Part shown: piece by piece, positions 49,935 to 60,460 of the stretch
Position numbering within the stretch: position 1 is the stretch's first letter
How the letters are laid out: the number at the start of each line of letters is the position of its first letter
Assembly (NCBI RefSeq): GCF_902168065.1
Contig: NZ_LR655697.1
Span: 29,326-93,325, forward strand
Direction: 5' to 3'
Source: Mycobacterium tilburgii
Lineage (GTDB): Bacteria > Actinomycetota > Actinomycetes > Mycobacteriales > Mycobacteriaceae
DNA: 64,000 nt
Made by a program: the position numbers and the translations under genes
Notes under the pieces: model-generated
What the model was told of the DNA's origin: nothing
The model's input: the letters and a program-made list of their open reading frames with translations, nothing else
The model's database searches: none

Positions 49935-50382
49935 ATGGCCATCAACATCGAACCCGCAGTATCCCCGCACCTAATGGTGGACAACGCCGCCGCGGCGATC
50001 GACTTCTACGTCAAGGCATTTGGCGCCGAGGAGCTCGGACGAGTGTCGGGGCCGGACGGCAAACTTGTCCATGCCGCGCTCCGCATCAACGGCTCTTTGG
50101 TGATGCGCAACGACGACTTCCCGGAGACGTGCGGCGGCTAGTCGATGACCCCGAAGTCGTTGGGCGGCACACCGGTGACGATCCATCTGACGGTCACCGA
50201 CATCGACGCCAAATTCCAGCGCGCGATGGACACGGGAGCCACGGTCGTCGCCCCGCTGGCGGATCAGTTCTGGGGAGACCGCTACGGGGTGCTCGCGGAC
50301 CCGTTCGGCCACCACTGGTCGCTGGAGCAACCGGTGCGTGAGGTCAGCCCGGAGGAAATCCAGGCCGCGATGTCGACCGGTG
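49935..50382 (+). pseudogene. VOC family protein (Rv0887c-like), nonsense mutation
   Basis: MAINIEPAVSPHLMVDNAAA, IDFYVKAFGAEELGRVSGPD, HAALRINGSLVMRNDDFPE and CGG are followed by TAG at 50139-50141. The same frame then continues SMTPKSLGGTPVTIHLTVTD, ATVVAPLADQFWGDRYGVLA and DPFGHHWSLEQPVREVSPEE. Both halves are in one frame with only the stop between, so a Lys AAG to TAG change is the likely sole lesion. An Rv0887c-type protein of about 150 aa. The original stop at the 3' end is not seen, and the frame runs on antisense into fprB. Recent inactivation. Confidence 0.85.
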
Positions 50383-52066
50383 ATCCGAGCAGCCGCGCCA
50401 GCAGCCGGCGCGGAGGCGCCGGCTGCGCAGCCGCGGCGGCGGCAAGCATGTCGTGCAGCGCGGTGAACTTGTTGCGCGCCCGCCCGTCGTCGAGACCACG
50501 CGCGATCTCGGCGGCGTCGATGGCGCGCCATCCCGCCGCGTCGACGACGTCGGGCGCCCGGGTGTGCACCAGCTCGTTCAGTGCCGCGGGCTGGCCGACG
50601 GGATCGGTCAGCTTCCCGGCGTTGAAATCGGCGACCAGCGCTTGAACCGTCTGCAGCGCGCAGGACTTGTTGGTGCCGATGAAGCCCGTCGACCCGCGTT
50701 TGATCCAGCCCGCGACATAGGCACCGGACATCGGCCGACCGGAGTCGGGGTCGACGACACGGCCCTGCGCATTAGGCACCACGGCAGCCGCTTCGTCAAA
50801 GGGAAGATCGCGAGTGTGGTTGCCGCGGTAGCCGATCGAGGTCAGCACCAGGCCGGCATCGATGCGGCGCACGTCGCCGGTGCCGGTCACCGAGAATTCC
50901 ACACCGGTCGCACGGCGTTCGCCCAGCACGCGTGCGGGGGTGAGCTGATACGCCAGCCGGATGCGGGGCCGGCCGCCCCCGGGCACCGTGCTGTCGCCCA
51001 GGTTGCTTACGATCTCGAGCTTGTGTCGCGTCAGCCGGTCCGTCGTGGCCGCGAGATCACGCGCCACCAGCGCGTGGTCGCCGGCATCGAGCACGACGTC
51101 GGATGCCTTTGTGAGCCCGATCAATTCGGGCAACGTGAACGCCGAGTGCGCGGGACCCCGGCGCGCCGCGATGACAACCTCGCGGACCGCCGAGGTACGT
51201 AACACGGCCAGGGCGCGGTCGGAGATGTCGGTGCAGGCTAGATCCTCCGGGTCAGCGGTGAGCATCCGGGCAACATCAAGGGCGACGTTGCCGTTGCCGA
51301 TCACGACCACCCGCTCATGGCTGAGATCGACGGGCAGATCACTGAAGTCGGGGTGGCCGTTGATCCACGCGACGAATTCGGTCGCGGTGCCGGTCCCCGG
51401 CAGCCCCATGCCGTCGATATCCAGCCGTCGGTCGTTGGGCGCGCCGACCGCGTACAGCACGGCGTGATGGTGAGCCAGCAACTCGGCGTGGCTCAGGTGC
51501 TTGCCGACCTCGACATTGAGGTAGAAGTGGAAGTGACGGTGACGCGAGACCCGATCGAAGAGGTTGGTGACCCGTTTGGTGTTCTGATGATCCGGCGCCA
51601 CTCCAGCACGCACCAAACCGTAAGGCGTGGGCAGTTTTTCGAACACGTTGACCCGGACGCCGTGCTGGGTCAGCAGTTCATCGGCGGCGTACATCGCCGC
51701 CGGCCCGGATCCGACGATCGCAACGGTTAGTGGCCGGCGGCGGGCGCACACCTGCGGGGCCGGCAGCACCGGCGCCAGCTTCGACGTCGGCGGCAGCTTC
51801 ACGTCCGTGGGCCGGTCGGGATAGAACGAGGCGTTGATCTCGACGAACGGCAGCTGCTTGGCGTCGAGCCGGTTGTCGGAGACGATCGCCCCCACCGGGC
51901 ACGCGCTCACGCAGGCACCGCAGTCCACGCAGGCATCCGGATCGATGTGGAGCATCTCGGCCGTGGCGAAGCTCGGTTCGTCCGGCGACGGGTGAATGCA
52001 ATTCACCGGGCAGGCGAAAACGCAGGACCCGTCGTTGCAACACGACTGGGTGATCACGTGCGGCAT
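50282..52066 (-). CDS. fprB: NADPH-ferredoxin reductase FprB with ferredoxin domain
   Basis: A 594-aa fusion protein like Rv0886. N-terminal ferredoxin domain with CCNDGSCVFACPVNCIHP and CVDCGACVSACPVGAIV cysteine clusters (residues about 8-70). FAD-binding VAIVGSGPAAMYAADELL, NADP-binding VVVIGNGNVALDVARML, and GWIKRGSTGFIGTNKSCALQ near the end. It passes electrons from NADPH to ferredoxins or P450s. The last ~30 residues overlap the VOC remnant antisense and may be an extension after loss of the original stop. It lies 17 nt downstream of the AurF-like oxygenase, a natural redox partner. Confidence 0.92.
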   Translation of the reverse strand: MPHVITQSCCNDGSCVFACPVNCIHPSPDEPSFATAEMLHIDPDACVDCGACVSACPVGAIVSDNRLDAKQLPFVEINASFYPDRPTDVKLPPTSKLAPVLPAPQVCARRRPLTVAIVGSGPAAMYAADELLTQHGVRVNVFEKLPTPYGLVRAGVAPDHQNTKRVTNLFDRVSRHRHFHFYLNVEVGKHLSHAELLAHHHAVLYAVGAPNDRRLDIDGMGLPGTGTATEFVAWINGHPDFSDLPVDLSHERVVVIGNGNVALDVARMLTADPEDLACTDISDRALAVLRTSAVREVVIAARRGPAHSAFTLPELIGLTKASDVVLDAGDHALVARDLAATTDRLTRHKLEIVSNLGDSTVPGGGRPRIRLAYQLTPARVLGERRATGVEFSVTGTGDVRRIDAGLVLTSIGYRGNHTRDLPFDEAAAVVPNAQGRVVDPDSGRPMSGAYVAGWIKRGSTGFIGTNKSCALQTVQALVADFNAGKLTDPVGQPAALNELVHTRAPDVVDAAGWRAIDAAEIARGLDDGRARNKFTALHDMLAAAAAAQPAPPRRLLARLLGSPVDIAAWISSGLTSRTGCSSDQWWPNGSASTP

Positions 52067-52083
52067 AACGGAACTCGCGGTCC

Positions 52084-54475
<2,392 letters not shown>

Positions 54476-54609
54476 CGTCGCGGCCACCATCGAGGCGCAA
54501 CCACCCAGCGTGTCAGCACAGGTGTGGGCGTTAGCTGGACTAGAGTGCGGCAGAGTGATGGGTCCCTAGAAATTGGAGCCGACCTGTACGAAGCCTGCGA
54601 GGAGAAGCC

Positions 54610-55410
54610 ATGCGGGAACTCAAAGTGGTTGGGCTCGACGCCAACAGCAAATACATCATCTGCGAGGGTGATGCTCCCGCGGAGCAATTCAAGGTGGCAG
54701 CCAACGACCGGCTACGGGATCTGCTGAACAAGAAACCGGAGCCGCTCGAGCAACCGCACCTCGACATCGAGGTGACCAACATGCTGAGCCCCAAAGAAAT
54801 TCAGGCCAAGATCCGCGCCGGTGCCTCCGTCGAGCAAGTTGCCGCCGCGTCCGGCTCCGACATTTCGCGGGTGCGGCGGTTCGCCCATCCCGTGTTGCTG
54901 GAGCGGTTCCGCGCCGCCGAGCTGGCAACCGCGGCGCATCCCATGCTCGCGGACGGGCCCGCGGTCATGACGCTGCTGGAAACCGTCAGCGCCGCGATGG
55001 TCACTCGCGGCCTAGACCCCACCGGACTCAGCTGGGACGCGTGGCGCAACGAAGACAACCGGTGGACCGTGCTATTGGCGTGGAAGGTCGGCCACTCCGA
55101 CAACCTGGCGCACTTCCACTTCACGCCGGGCGCGCACGGCGGAACCGTCACCGCCATCGACGACGGCGCCAGTGAACTGATCGACCCGGACTTCGAGCGA
55201 CCGCTGCGACCCCTTGCGCCCGTGGCCCACGTCGAGTTCGACGAGCCCCGCGCACCCGTTTCGTCGGATCCGCCGGAGCCGGCGCTCCCGGAGCCAAAGG
55301 CGCCGGAGGAACCCCGGCAACGGCAGCCGGTGCACAGCCGTCGCGGCAAGCCGGTCATCCCGGCGTGGGAGGACGTGCTGCTCGGCGTGCGCTCGGGCGG
55401 ACAGCGCTAG
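54610..55410 (+). CDS. sepH: SepH, septation/FtsZ regulator (DUF3071)
   Basis: A 266-aa protein starting MRELKVVGLDANSKYIICEG, with the DUF3071 N-domain and a helix-turn-helix-like segment at residues 58-100 (MLSPKEIQAKIRAGASVEQV, AAASGSDISRVRRFAHPVLL). A Pro/Glu-rich linker (about 205-245) precedes the C-terminal HSRRGKPVIPAWEDVLLGVR motif that binds FtsZ in actinobacterial SepH. Corresponds to Rv0883c. Intact. Confidence 0.9.
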   Translation: MRELKVVGLDANSKYIICEGDAPAEQFKVAANDRLRDLLNKKPEPLEQPHLDIEVTNMLSPKEIQAKIRAGASVEQVAAASGSDISRVRRFAHPVLLERFRAAELATAAHPMLADGPAVMTLLETVSAAMVTRGLDPTGLSWDAWRNEDNRWTVLLAWKVGHSDNLAHFHFTPGAHGGTVTAIDDGASELIDPDFERPLRPLAPVAHVEFDEPRAPVSSDPPEPALPEPKAPEEPRQRQPVHSRRGKPVIPAWEDVLLGVRSGGQR

Positions 55411-55431
55411 CAAGGACCTGACCCGGACTGA

Positions 55432-55719
55432 CTAGGACAGGGTGTGCGCGAGCAGCGCCACCCACGCGACGGTCACGCCGATCCCGGCACCCAGCACGAA
55501 CCAACGCAGCACCGGCGTGCGCCGCCAGCCCCACAACGTCGGCGCCAGGCCGCCGGCGGCCACCGCGTCTAGCCCCACGGCGAGCAGCACGTGCACCCGG
55601 ATCAGCCCGAGGCTCAGCACCATAATCGCCACCCCGGTCACTGAGGCGACAAATCCCGTCACCGTCAAACCCGTTGCCCAGGGCACAGACTGGCCCTGCT
55701 TGCCGAGTTTGTCGCTCAC
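55432..55719 (-). CDS. DUF2537 membrane protein (Rv0882-like)
   Basis: A 95-aa protein with three hydrophobic helices: VTGFVASVTGVAIMVLSLGL, VLLAVGLDAVAAGGLAPTLW and FVLGAGIGVTVAWVALLAHT. This matches the DUF2537 family (Rv0882). Convergent with sepH; lies 58 nt downstream of the methyltransferase remnant. Function unknown. Intact. Confidence 0.82.
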   Translation of the reverse strand: MSDKLGKQGQSVPWATGLTVTGFVASVTGVAIMVLSLGLIRVHVLLAVGLDAVAAGGLAPTLWGWRRTPVLRWFVLGAGIGVTVAWVALLAHTLS

Positions 55720-55777
55720 TCGGCGAGCCTAACCCGAACGCCGGGCCGCGGGTCCGGCCGCGCCACGGGCCGCATCG

Positions 55778-56275
55778 TCACCGGGCGACCCGCTCGTAGA
55801 ACGCCAGCGCCGCGGCGGTAGCGACGTTCAGCGAGTCGGTTCCCCGCGATATCGGGATGCGCACCCGCACGTCGGCCAGGCGCAGGGTGGCCAGGGTGAG
55901 CCCGGGCCCCTTGGCACCCACCACCACGGCGACGCGGTCGTCGCGCGCCTCCCGCATCGCTTCGGCCAGCGGGCGGGCGGTGTCGTCCGGAGTCATTGCC
56001 AGCAGCCGGAAGCCGCGATCTTGCAGCCTCACCAGATCGGCGGGCCAGTCGGTGGACCGCGCGTAGGGCACCAGCAGCGCATGCCCCATCGACACCCGCA
56101 CTGCGCGACGGTAGAACGGGTCGGCGCAGCCACTGCCGAACACCACCGCGTCGACACCCAGCCCCGCCGCGTTGCGGAAGATCGAGCCCAGGTTCTCGTG
56201 GTCGTTGACCCCTTCGAGCACGGCGATGGTCCGGGCGCCTTCGACGCCGAGAAACGGCGAAGGTGGCATGTGACG
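55778..56275 (-). pseudogene. SpoU/TrmH-family RNA methyltransferase (Rv0881-like), N-terminus lost
   Basis: The C-terminal SpoU knot is open: TIAVLEGVNDHENLGSIFRN (motif 1, N and R), VVVGAKGPGLTLATLRLADV (motif 2 region) and RIPISRGTDSLNVATAAALA (motif 3, SLNVA). Rv0881 has about 288 aa; only about 164 remain, and the N-terminal RNA-binding part is replaced by about 60 nt of unrelated sequence and then a divergent DUF2530 gene. A start at ATG 56269 would give a truncated catalytic domain. The intervening MarR (Rv0880) and PPE (Rv0878c) type genes seen in M. tuberculosis are not present. Confidence 0.72.
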
Positions 56276-56337
56276 CGCTTCGCTGCACCACAGACGTCGG
56301 TGCCGTGCTCACGCCGGCGCTAGGTAGATTGTTCGCA

Positions 56338-56613
56338 ATGAGCGCCGAACCCTGCCCCAGCCCGCAGCCGCCGACGCTGCCGCCCGCATTGCTCCGGGCG
56401 TGGCCGTTCATCACCATCGGCGCCCTGGGCTGGCTGAGCGTCGCCATCGCCGCGTTCCTCGTTCCGTCGCTGCAGAGCTGGCGGCCGGTGGCGCTGGCCG
56501 GGCTGGGCACTGGCGTGCTGGGTACGTCGATCTTCTTGCTGCAGCTCGCCGGCGCCCGCCGGGGCGAACGCGGCGCACAGGCCGGGTTGGAGGCCTTTCT
56601 CGACCGTGACTAG
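56338..56613 (+). CDS. DUF2530 membrane protein (Rv0879c-like)
   Basis: A 91-aa protein with two hydrophobic helices (FITIGALGWLSVAIAAFLVP and VALAGLGTGVLGTSIFLLQL), a Pro-rich N-terminus and the C-terminal QAGLEAFLDRD. It has the length and pattern of DUF2530 proteins such as Rv0879c. Followed 27 nt later by the SRPBCC gene on the same strand. Intact; function unknown. Confidence 0.82.
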   Translation: MSAEPCPSPQPPTLPPALLRAWPFITIGALGWLSVAIAAFLVPSLQSWRPVALAGLGTGVLGTSIFLLQLAGARRGERGAQAGLEAFLDRD

Positions 56614-56640
56614 GTGCGACGAACGAGAACCGAAAGAGCT

Positions 56641-57096
56641 ATGGTAGCCCCGCTGTTGCAAGCGCAGATCGACAACGACGCACCACCGGCGAAGGTGTGG
56701 GACCTGGTGGCTGACTTGCGACGGATGCCGGAGTGGAGTCCGCAGTGCCGCTGGATGAAGGCGTTCGGTCCGCTGCGCCCGGGGACGCGCACGCTCAACC
56801 TGAACCGGCGCTTCCACGCGTACTGGCCGACGACCGCCACGATCGTCGAGGTCATTCCGCAGCAGAAGCTGGGTTTCCGGATCGGCACCAACAGAACCAT
56901 CTGGAGCTACGAGCTCGAGCCGCGCGACCACGGGACCCGGGTGGTCGAGAGCCGGCATGCCGAAAACGGCGTCACCGCGTATTCCAACATGGCGATAAAC
57001 CTGCTGTTCGGCAGGACGGCGAACTTCGAGCGGGAACTGGTCGAGGGCATGAACGCCTCGCTGGCCAAGATCAAGGCGGCCACCGAGAACGGCTAG
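56641..57096 (+). CDS. SRPBCC-family (polyketide cyclase/START-like) protein
   Basis: A 151-aa protein starting MVAPLLQAQIDNDAPPAKVW. Typical SRPBCC features: an initial strand then DLVADLRRMPEWSPQCRWMK, a hydrophobic core IVEVIPQQKLGFRIGTN, SYELEPRDHGTRVVESRH and a C-terminal amphipathic helix (FERELVEGMNASLAKIKAAT). Probably binds or processes a hydrophobic ligand. The stop is followed 5 nt later by the 23-bp tandem repeat. Intact. Confidence 0.8.
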   Translation: MVAPLLQAQIDNDAPPAKVWDLVADLRRMPEWSPQCRWMKAFGPLRPGTRTLNLNRRFHAYWPTTATIVEVIPQQKLGFRIGTNRTIWSYELEPRDHGTRVVESRHAENGVTAYSNMAINLLFGRTANFERELVEGMNASLAKIKAATENG

Positions 57097-57101
57097 TCCA
57101 T

Positions 57102-57216
57102 TGACTCCCCAGTGGATTAGGTGGTGACTCCCCAGTGGATTAGGTGGTGACTCCCCAGTGGATTAGGTGGTGACTCCCCAGTGGATTAGGTGGTGACTCC
57201 CCAGTGGATTAGGTGG
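57102..57216. repeat. tandem repeat, 5 x 23 bp
   Basis: The unit TGACTCCCCAGTGGATTAG plus GTGG (23 nt) is repeated five times without a mismatch (starts 57102, 57125, 57148, 57171, 57194). It lies between two convergent genes and directly abuts the ancestral stop codon of the DUF3027 gene (TAA at 57218-57220). Perfect identity shows it is recent or actively homogenised. A VNTR/MIRU-type locus. Confidence 0.97.
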
Positions 57217-57289
57217 TTTAGGCGGAGTCGCTCGACTCCGGTTCGGGCGCCCCGGCATGCTCCATCGGTTTCGGCTCGGGACACGTCCG

Positions 57290-58102
57290 TCACGTCGGGC
57301 ACCTGGGGGCCGGCTCCATGATGTCGAGCACGCCGTCGTCGTAGGGCTCGTACATCGGCGATCCACTACCCGCCGGGGCGGGCGTGTCCGAATGCGCGCC
57401 ACACCCGTAGTCCTTGTCGACGACGTGTCCGTCGGCGGACAGCTCGTTGCCGCACACCCCGAACATCGCCCCCAACGATCCGGCCAGAGGCAGGAAGAAA
57501 CCGCAGTCGCGGCACACACGTTTGGTGGATCTCGCCATCGCCGAGTCGGGGCCGTAGTCGCCGGTGTGCCACCGCTCGGCGGCCTCGGCGCGACCCCACG
57601 GGCCTACCACCCACCGCCGGCCCAACCCGACTTCGGCAGCGGTCTCGTCGACCTGCGGGTCACCGCTCAACGTGTAGCCCGGGACCAGCCGCTCGTCCAT
57701 GGCGGCCGGCGGCAGCAGATCGCCCGGACTCAAATCGCCGTACCGCACCCGCTGCTCCCACGGCACCCACTCGGGCGCCAGCAACGCCGTCGGCCCGGGG
57801 ACCAGCACTACCTCGCTGATCGTGGCCTGCCCGGCGCCGGGGTAGGCGGCAACGACGGCGGCCCACTGCCACCCGTTGTAACCGGGCAGATGCGCCAGGA
57901 ACCGGTGCGTCGCGGTGTTCGGATCCTCGTAGCTGACGCCCAGGTAATCCCCCACCGCGTCCGGGCCGCTGAACTCCACCACGGCCGCCCTGGCCTGGTC
58001 CACCGCACCCCGCAGCACCGCCGCCAACTCGACGGGCCACTCGGCCACGGTTGCCACGGCGGATTCCTCGACGGGTCCGGTCACGCTTTCGTCTCCATGC
58101 AT
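57290..58102 (-). CDS. DUF3027 protein (Rv0877-like), C-terminus probably truncated by a nonsense codon
   Basis: A 270-aa protein starting MHGDESVTGPVEESAVATVA at 58102 (ATG 58153 also open). DUF3027 segments: DYLGVSYEDPNTATHRFLAH, PGYNGWQWAAVVAAYPGAGQ, EWVPWEQRVRYGDLSPGDLL and a zinc-like CRDCGFFLPL...CGNELSADG pair. The TGA at 57290-57292 is followed in the same frame by 23 further codons (ending EHAGAPEPESSDSA) to a TAA at 57218, so the native protein was probably that much longer. The lost tail is acidic and low-complexity, so function may survive. Role unknown. Confidence 0.75.
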   Translation of the reverse strand: MHGDESVTGPVEESAVATVAEWPVELAAVLRGAVDQARAAVVEFSGPDAVGDYLGVSYEDPNTATHRFLAHLPGYNGWQWAAVVAAYPGAGQATISEVVLVPGPTALLAPEWVPWEQRVRYGDLSPGDLLPPAAMDERLVPGYTLSGDPQVDETAAEVGLGRRWVVGPWGRAEAAERWHTGDYGPDSAMARSTKRVCRDCGFFLPLAGSLGAMFGVCGNELSADGHVVDKDYGCGAHSDTPAPAGSGSPMYEPYDDGVLDIMEPAPRCPT

Positions 58103-58169
58103 TGCGTCTCCAATACTAGGTTGGGCGAGCCACGCCCGGTTGACCCTCGCCATGAGACAGAATTGATTC

Positions 58170-59858
58170 GTGTCTGGACAACGGCGTGATGATGCGGGCC
58201 GGTTGGGCCCCTACCAGGGCCGCCGCACCCGCACCGGGGTGTCGAATGAGCATCCGGGCATGGCCAACTACCCGACCGACGACTCGGGTCGACGCACCCG
58301 CCGCCCGCCACCTCCGCCCAGCGCCAATCGCTATCTGCTCCCGCTCGGCCGGCAGAAAGAATCGGACCGCAGCGCCGCACCACTGCCGCGCCGTCCCGCG
58401 TCCGGGGCACGGATCACCGTCACCCGCGCCGCCGCCCTGCGCAGCCGGGAGATGGGATCGCGAATGTACTGGATGGTGCAGCGGGCGGCCACCGCCGACG
58501 GCGCCGACAAGTCCGGTCTCACGGCGCTGACCTGGCCGGTGGTCGCCAACTCCGCCGTCGACTCGGCGATGGCCGTGGCGCTGGCCAACACCCTATTCTT
58601 CGCCGCGGCCAGCGGGGAGAGCAAATCCCGCGTGGCGCTCTACCTGTTGATCACCATCGCGCCGTTCGCGGTGATCGCCCCGTTGATCGGCCCGGCGCTC
58701 GACCGGCTACAGCACGGCCGCCGCGTCGCGCTGGCGCTGTCGTTCGGGCTGCGGACCGCGCTGGCGGTGCTGCTGATCATGAACTACGACGGCGAGAGCG
58801 GCAGCTTCCCCTCCTGGGTGCTCTATCCCTGCGCGCTGGCCATGATGGTGTTCTCGAAGTCGTTCAGCGTGCTGCGCAGCGCGGTGACACCGCGCGTCAT
58901 GCCGCCGACCATCGACCTCGTCCGGGTCAACGCCCGGCTGACCATGTTCGGTCTGCTCGGCGGCACCATCGTCGGCGGCGCGATCGCTGGCAGTGTCGAG
59001 TTCCTCGGTACCCACCTGCTCAAGCTGCCCGGGGCGTTGTTCGTCGTCGTCGCGGTCACCGTCGCCGGCGCCATGCTGTCGATGCGGATTCCGCGGTGGG
59101 TGGAGGTGACCGCGGGCGAGGTCCCCGCCACCCTGAGTTATCATCAGGACAGCGAGCCGCAGCGGTACCACTGGCACGGGGAGTTCAAGAAGGTCGGCGG
59201 GGCGCTGCGACAACCGTTGGGCCGCAACATCATTACCTCACTGTGGGGAAACTGCACCATTAAGGTGATGGTCGGTTTCCTGTTCCTGTACCCTGCGTTC
59301 GTCGCCAAGGCGCACGACGCCGACGGGTGGGTGCAGCTCGCGATGCTGGGCATCATCGGCGCCGCGGCCGGGATCGGTAACTTCGTCGGCAACTTCATAA
59401 GCGCACGGCTGAAACTGGGGCGGCCCGCGGTGCTCGTCGTCCGCTGCACGGTGGCCGTCTGCGCGGTGGCCCTGACCGCCTCGGTGGCGGGAACCCTGGC
59501 GGCGGCCGCGATCGCCACCCTGGTCACCTCAGGTGCCAGCGCGATCGCGAAGGCCTCGCTGGACGCCTCGCTGCAGGACGACCTGCCGGAGGAATCCCGG
59601 GCGTCAGGCTTCGGCCGCTCCGAGTCGACGCTGCAGTTGGCCTGGGTGCTGGGCGGGACGCTGGGAGTTCTGGTCTACACCGAGCTGTGGGTAGGCTTCA
59701 CGGCCATCAGCGCGATATTGATCCTGGGGTTGGCGCAGACCGTGGTCAGCTTCCGCGGCAACTCCTTGATCCCGGGTCTCGGAGGTAACCGGCCGGTGAT
59801 GATCGAACAAGAAGGCATGCCCCGGGACCCCGGCATGACCACGACGGCGCCGCAGTGA
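58170..59858 (+). CDS. MFS-type membrane protein (Rv0876c-like)
   Basis: A 562-aa protein starting at GTG 58170. The first ~110 residues are hydrophilic (GRLGPYQGRRTRTGVSNEHP, a Pro/Arg-rich linker), then about twelve helices (ALTWPVVANSAVDSAMAVAL, LYLLITIAPFAVIAPLIGPA, PGALFVVVAVTVAGAMLSMR, TLQLAWVLGGTLGVLVYTEL). Matches Rv0876c in size and layout. Divergent from DUF3027. The stop overlaps the start of the next gene by 4 nt. Substrate unknown. Intact. Confidence 0.88.
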   Translation: MSGQRRDDAGRLGPYQGRRTRTGVSNEHPGMANYPTDDSGRRTRRPPPPPSANRYLLPLGRQKESDRSAAPLPRRPASGARITVTRAAALRSREMGSRMYWMVQRAATADGADKSGLTALTWPVVANSAVDSAMAVALANTLFFAAASGESKSRVALYLLITIAPFAVIAPLIGPALDRLQHGRRVALALSFGLRTALAVLLIMNYDGESGSFPSWVLYPCALAMMVFSKSFSVLRSAVTPRVMPPTIDLVRVNARLTMFGLLGGTIVGGAIAGSVEFLGTHLLKLPGALFVVVAVTVAGAMLSMRIPRWVEVTAGEVPATLSYHQDSEPQRYHWHGEFKKVGGALRQPLGRNIITSLWGNCTIKVMVGFLFLYPAFVAKAHDADGWVQLAMLGIIGAAAGIGNFVGNFISARLKLGRPAVLVVRCTVAVCAVALTASVAGTLAAAAIATLVTSGASAIAKASLDASLQDDLPEESRASGFGRSESTLQLAWVLGGTLGVLVYTELWVGFTAISAILILGLAQTVVSFRGNSLIPGLGGNRPVMIEQEGMPRDPGMTTTAPQ

Positions 59859-60340
59859 AACGTGGTGTGGCCGCCGCCGTCGTGGCGGCGGTGCTGTTGG
59901 CCGGGGGTGCCGTCGTCGGCACCTGGTGGCTGCTGCACAAGCCCGGCCCACCGGCGCCCGAGATCAGCGCATACTCGCATGGACAGTTGGTCCGCGTCGG
60001 ACCCTACATGTATTGCAACGTGCTCAACCTCAACGACTGTCAGGAACCGCAGGCGCAAGGCGAACTACACGTCAACGGCCGCGACCCGGTGCTACTCTCG
60101 GTGCCCGACGCGATTTCGCGCGCGCCGTGGCGGCTGCTGCAAGTGTACGAGGATCCCGCCAACACCACCACCACCATGTTCCGGCCCAATACCCGGTCTG
60201 CCGTCACGATCCCCTCGGTCGACATGCATCGCGGCCAGCTGACCGGAATCGTGGTGCAGCTGCTGACGTTGGTGGTCGATCCGTCGGGCGAGCTGCACGA
60301 CGTCCCGCACGCCGAATGGTCAGTGCGGACCGTCTTTTAA
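59855..60340 (+). CDS. DUF2771 secreted/membrane-anchored protein (Rv0875c-like)
   Basis: A 161-aa protein starting at GTG 59855, overlapping the MFS stop (GTGA). A single N-terminal hydrophobic helix (residues 5-28: VAAAVVAAVLLAGGAVVGTW) acts as signal or anchor. The extracytoplasmic part has VRVGPYMYCNVLNLNDCQEP with two cysteines, and HRGQLTGIVVQLLTLVVDP. Size and sequence fit DUF2771/Rv0875c. Intact. A 53-bp hairpin element starts 28 nt after its stop. Confidence 0.85.
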   Translation: MKRGVAAAVVAAVLLAGGAVVGTWWLLHKPGPPAPEISAYSHGQLVRVGPYMYCNVLNLNDCQEPQAQGELHVNGRDPVLLSVPDAISRAPWRLLQVYEDPANTTTTMFRPNTRSAVTIPSVDMHRGQLTGIVVQLLTLVVDPSGELHDVPHAEWSVRTVF

Positions 60341-60368
60341 CGCCCAACGTCGACCGACACCTTCTCCC

Positions 60369-60421
60369 AACGTCGAGTTGTTGGGGAAGTTCCGGCCGTT
60401 TGGGCCCAACAAGTCGACGTT
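60369..60421. repeat. 53-bp hairpin element, copy 1
   Basis: The ends AACGTCGAGTTGTTGGG and CCCAACAAGTCGACGTT form an inverted repeat of about 17 positions with one mismatch around an 18-nt GC-rich centre. About 85% identical to the element at 61328-61380. It lies just after the DUF2771 stop and could act as a terminator, but its second copy elsewhere indicates a dispersed intergenic repeat. Confidence 0.85.
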
Positions 60422-60460
60422 GGACCGCATCTGTCGGGGCAGCGGGGCACTGTGTCGGCA

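Noticed and set aside
57102..57216. Tandem repeat as a CRISPR array
   Set aside because: The 23-bp units are contiguous with no unique spacers and there are no cas genes nearby.
58170..58500. Alternative later start for the Rv0876c-like MFS protein to remove the hydrophilic N-terminus
   Set aside because: The M. tuberculosis homologue has a similarly long N-terminal region, and the GTG at 58170 is the first start in an uninterrupted frame.
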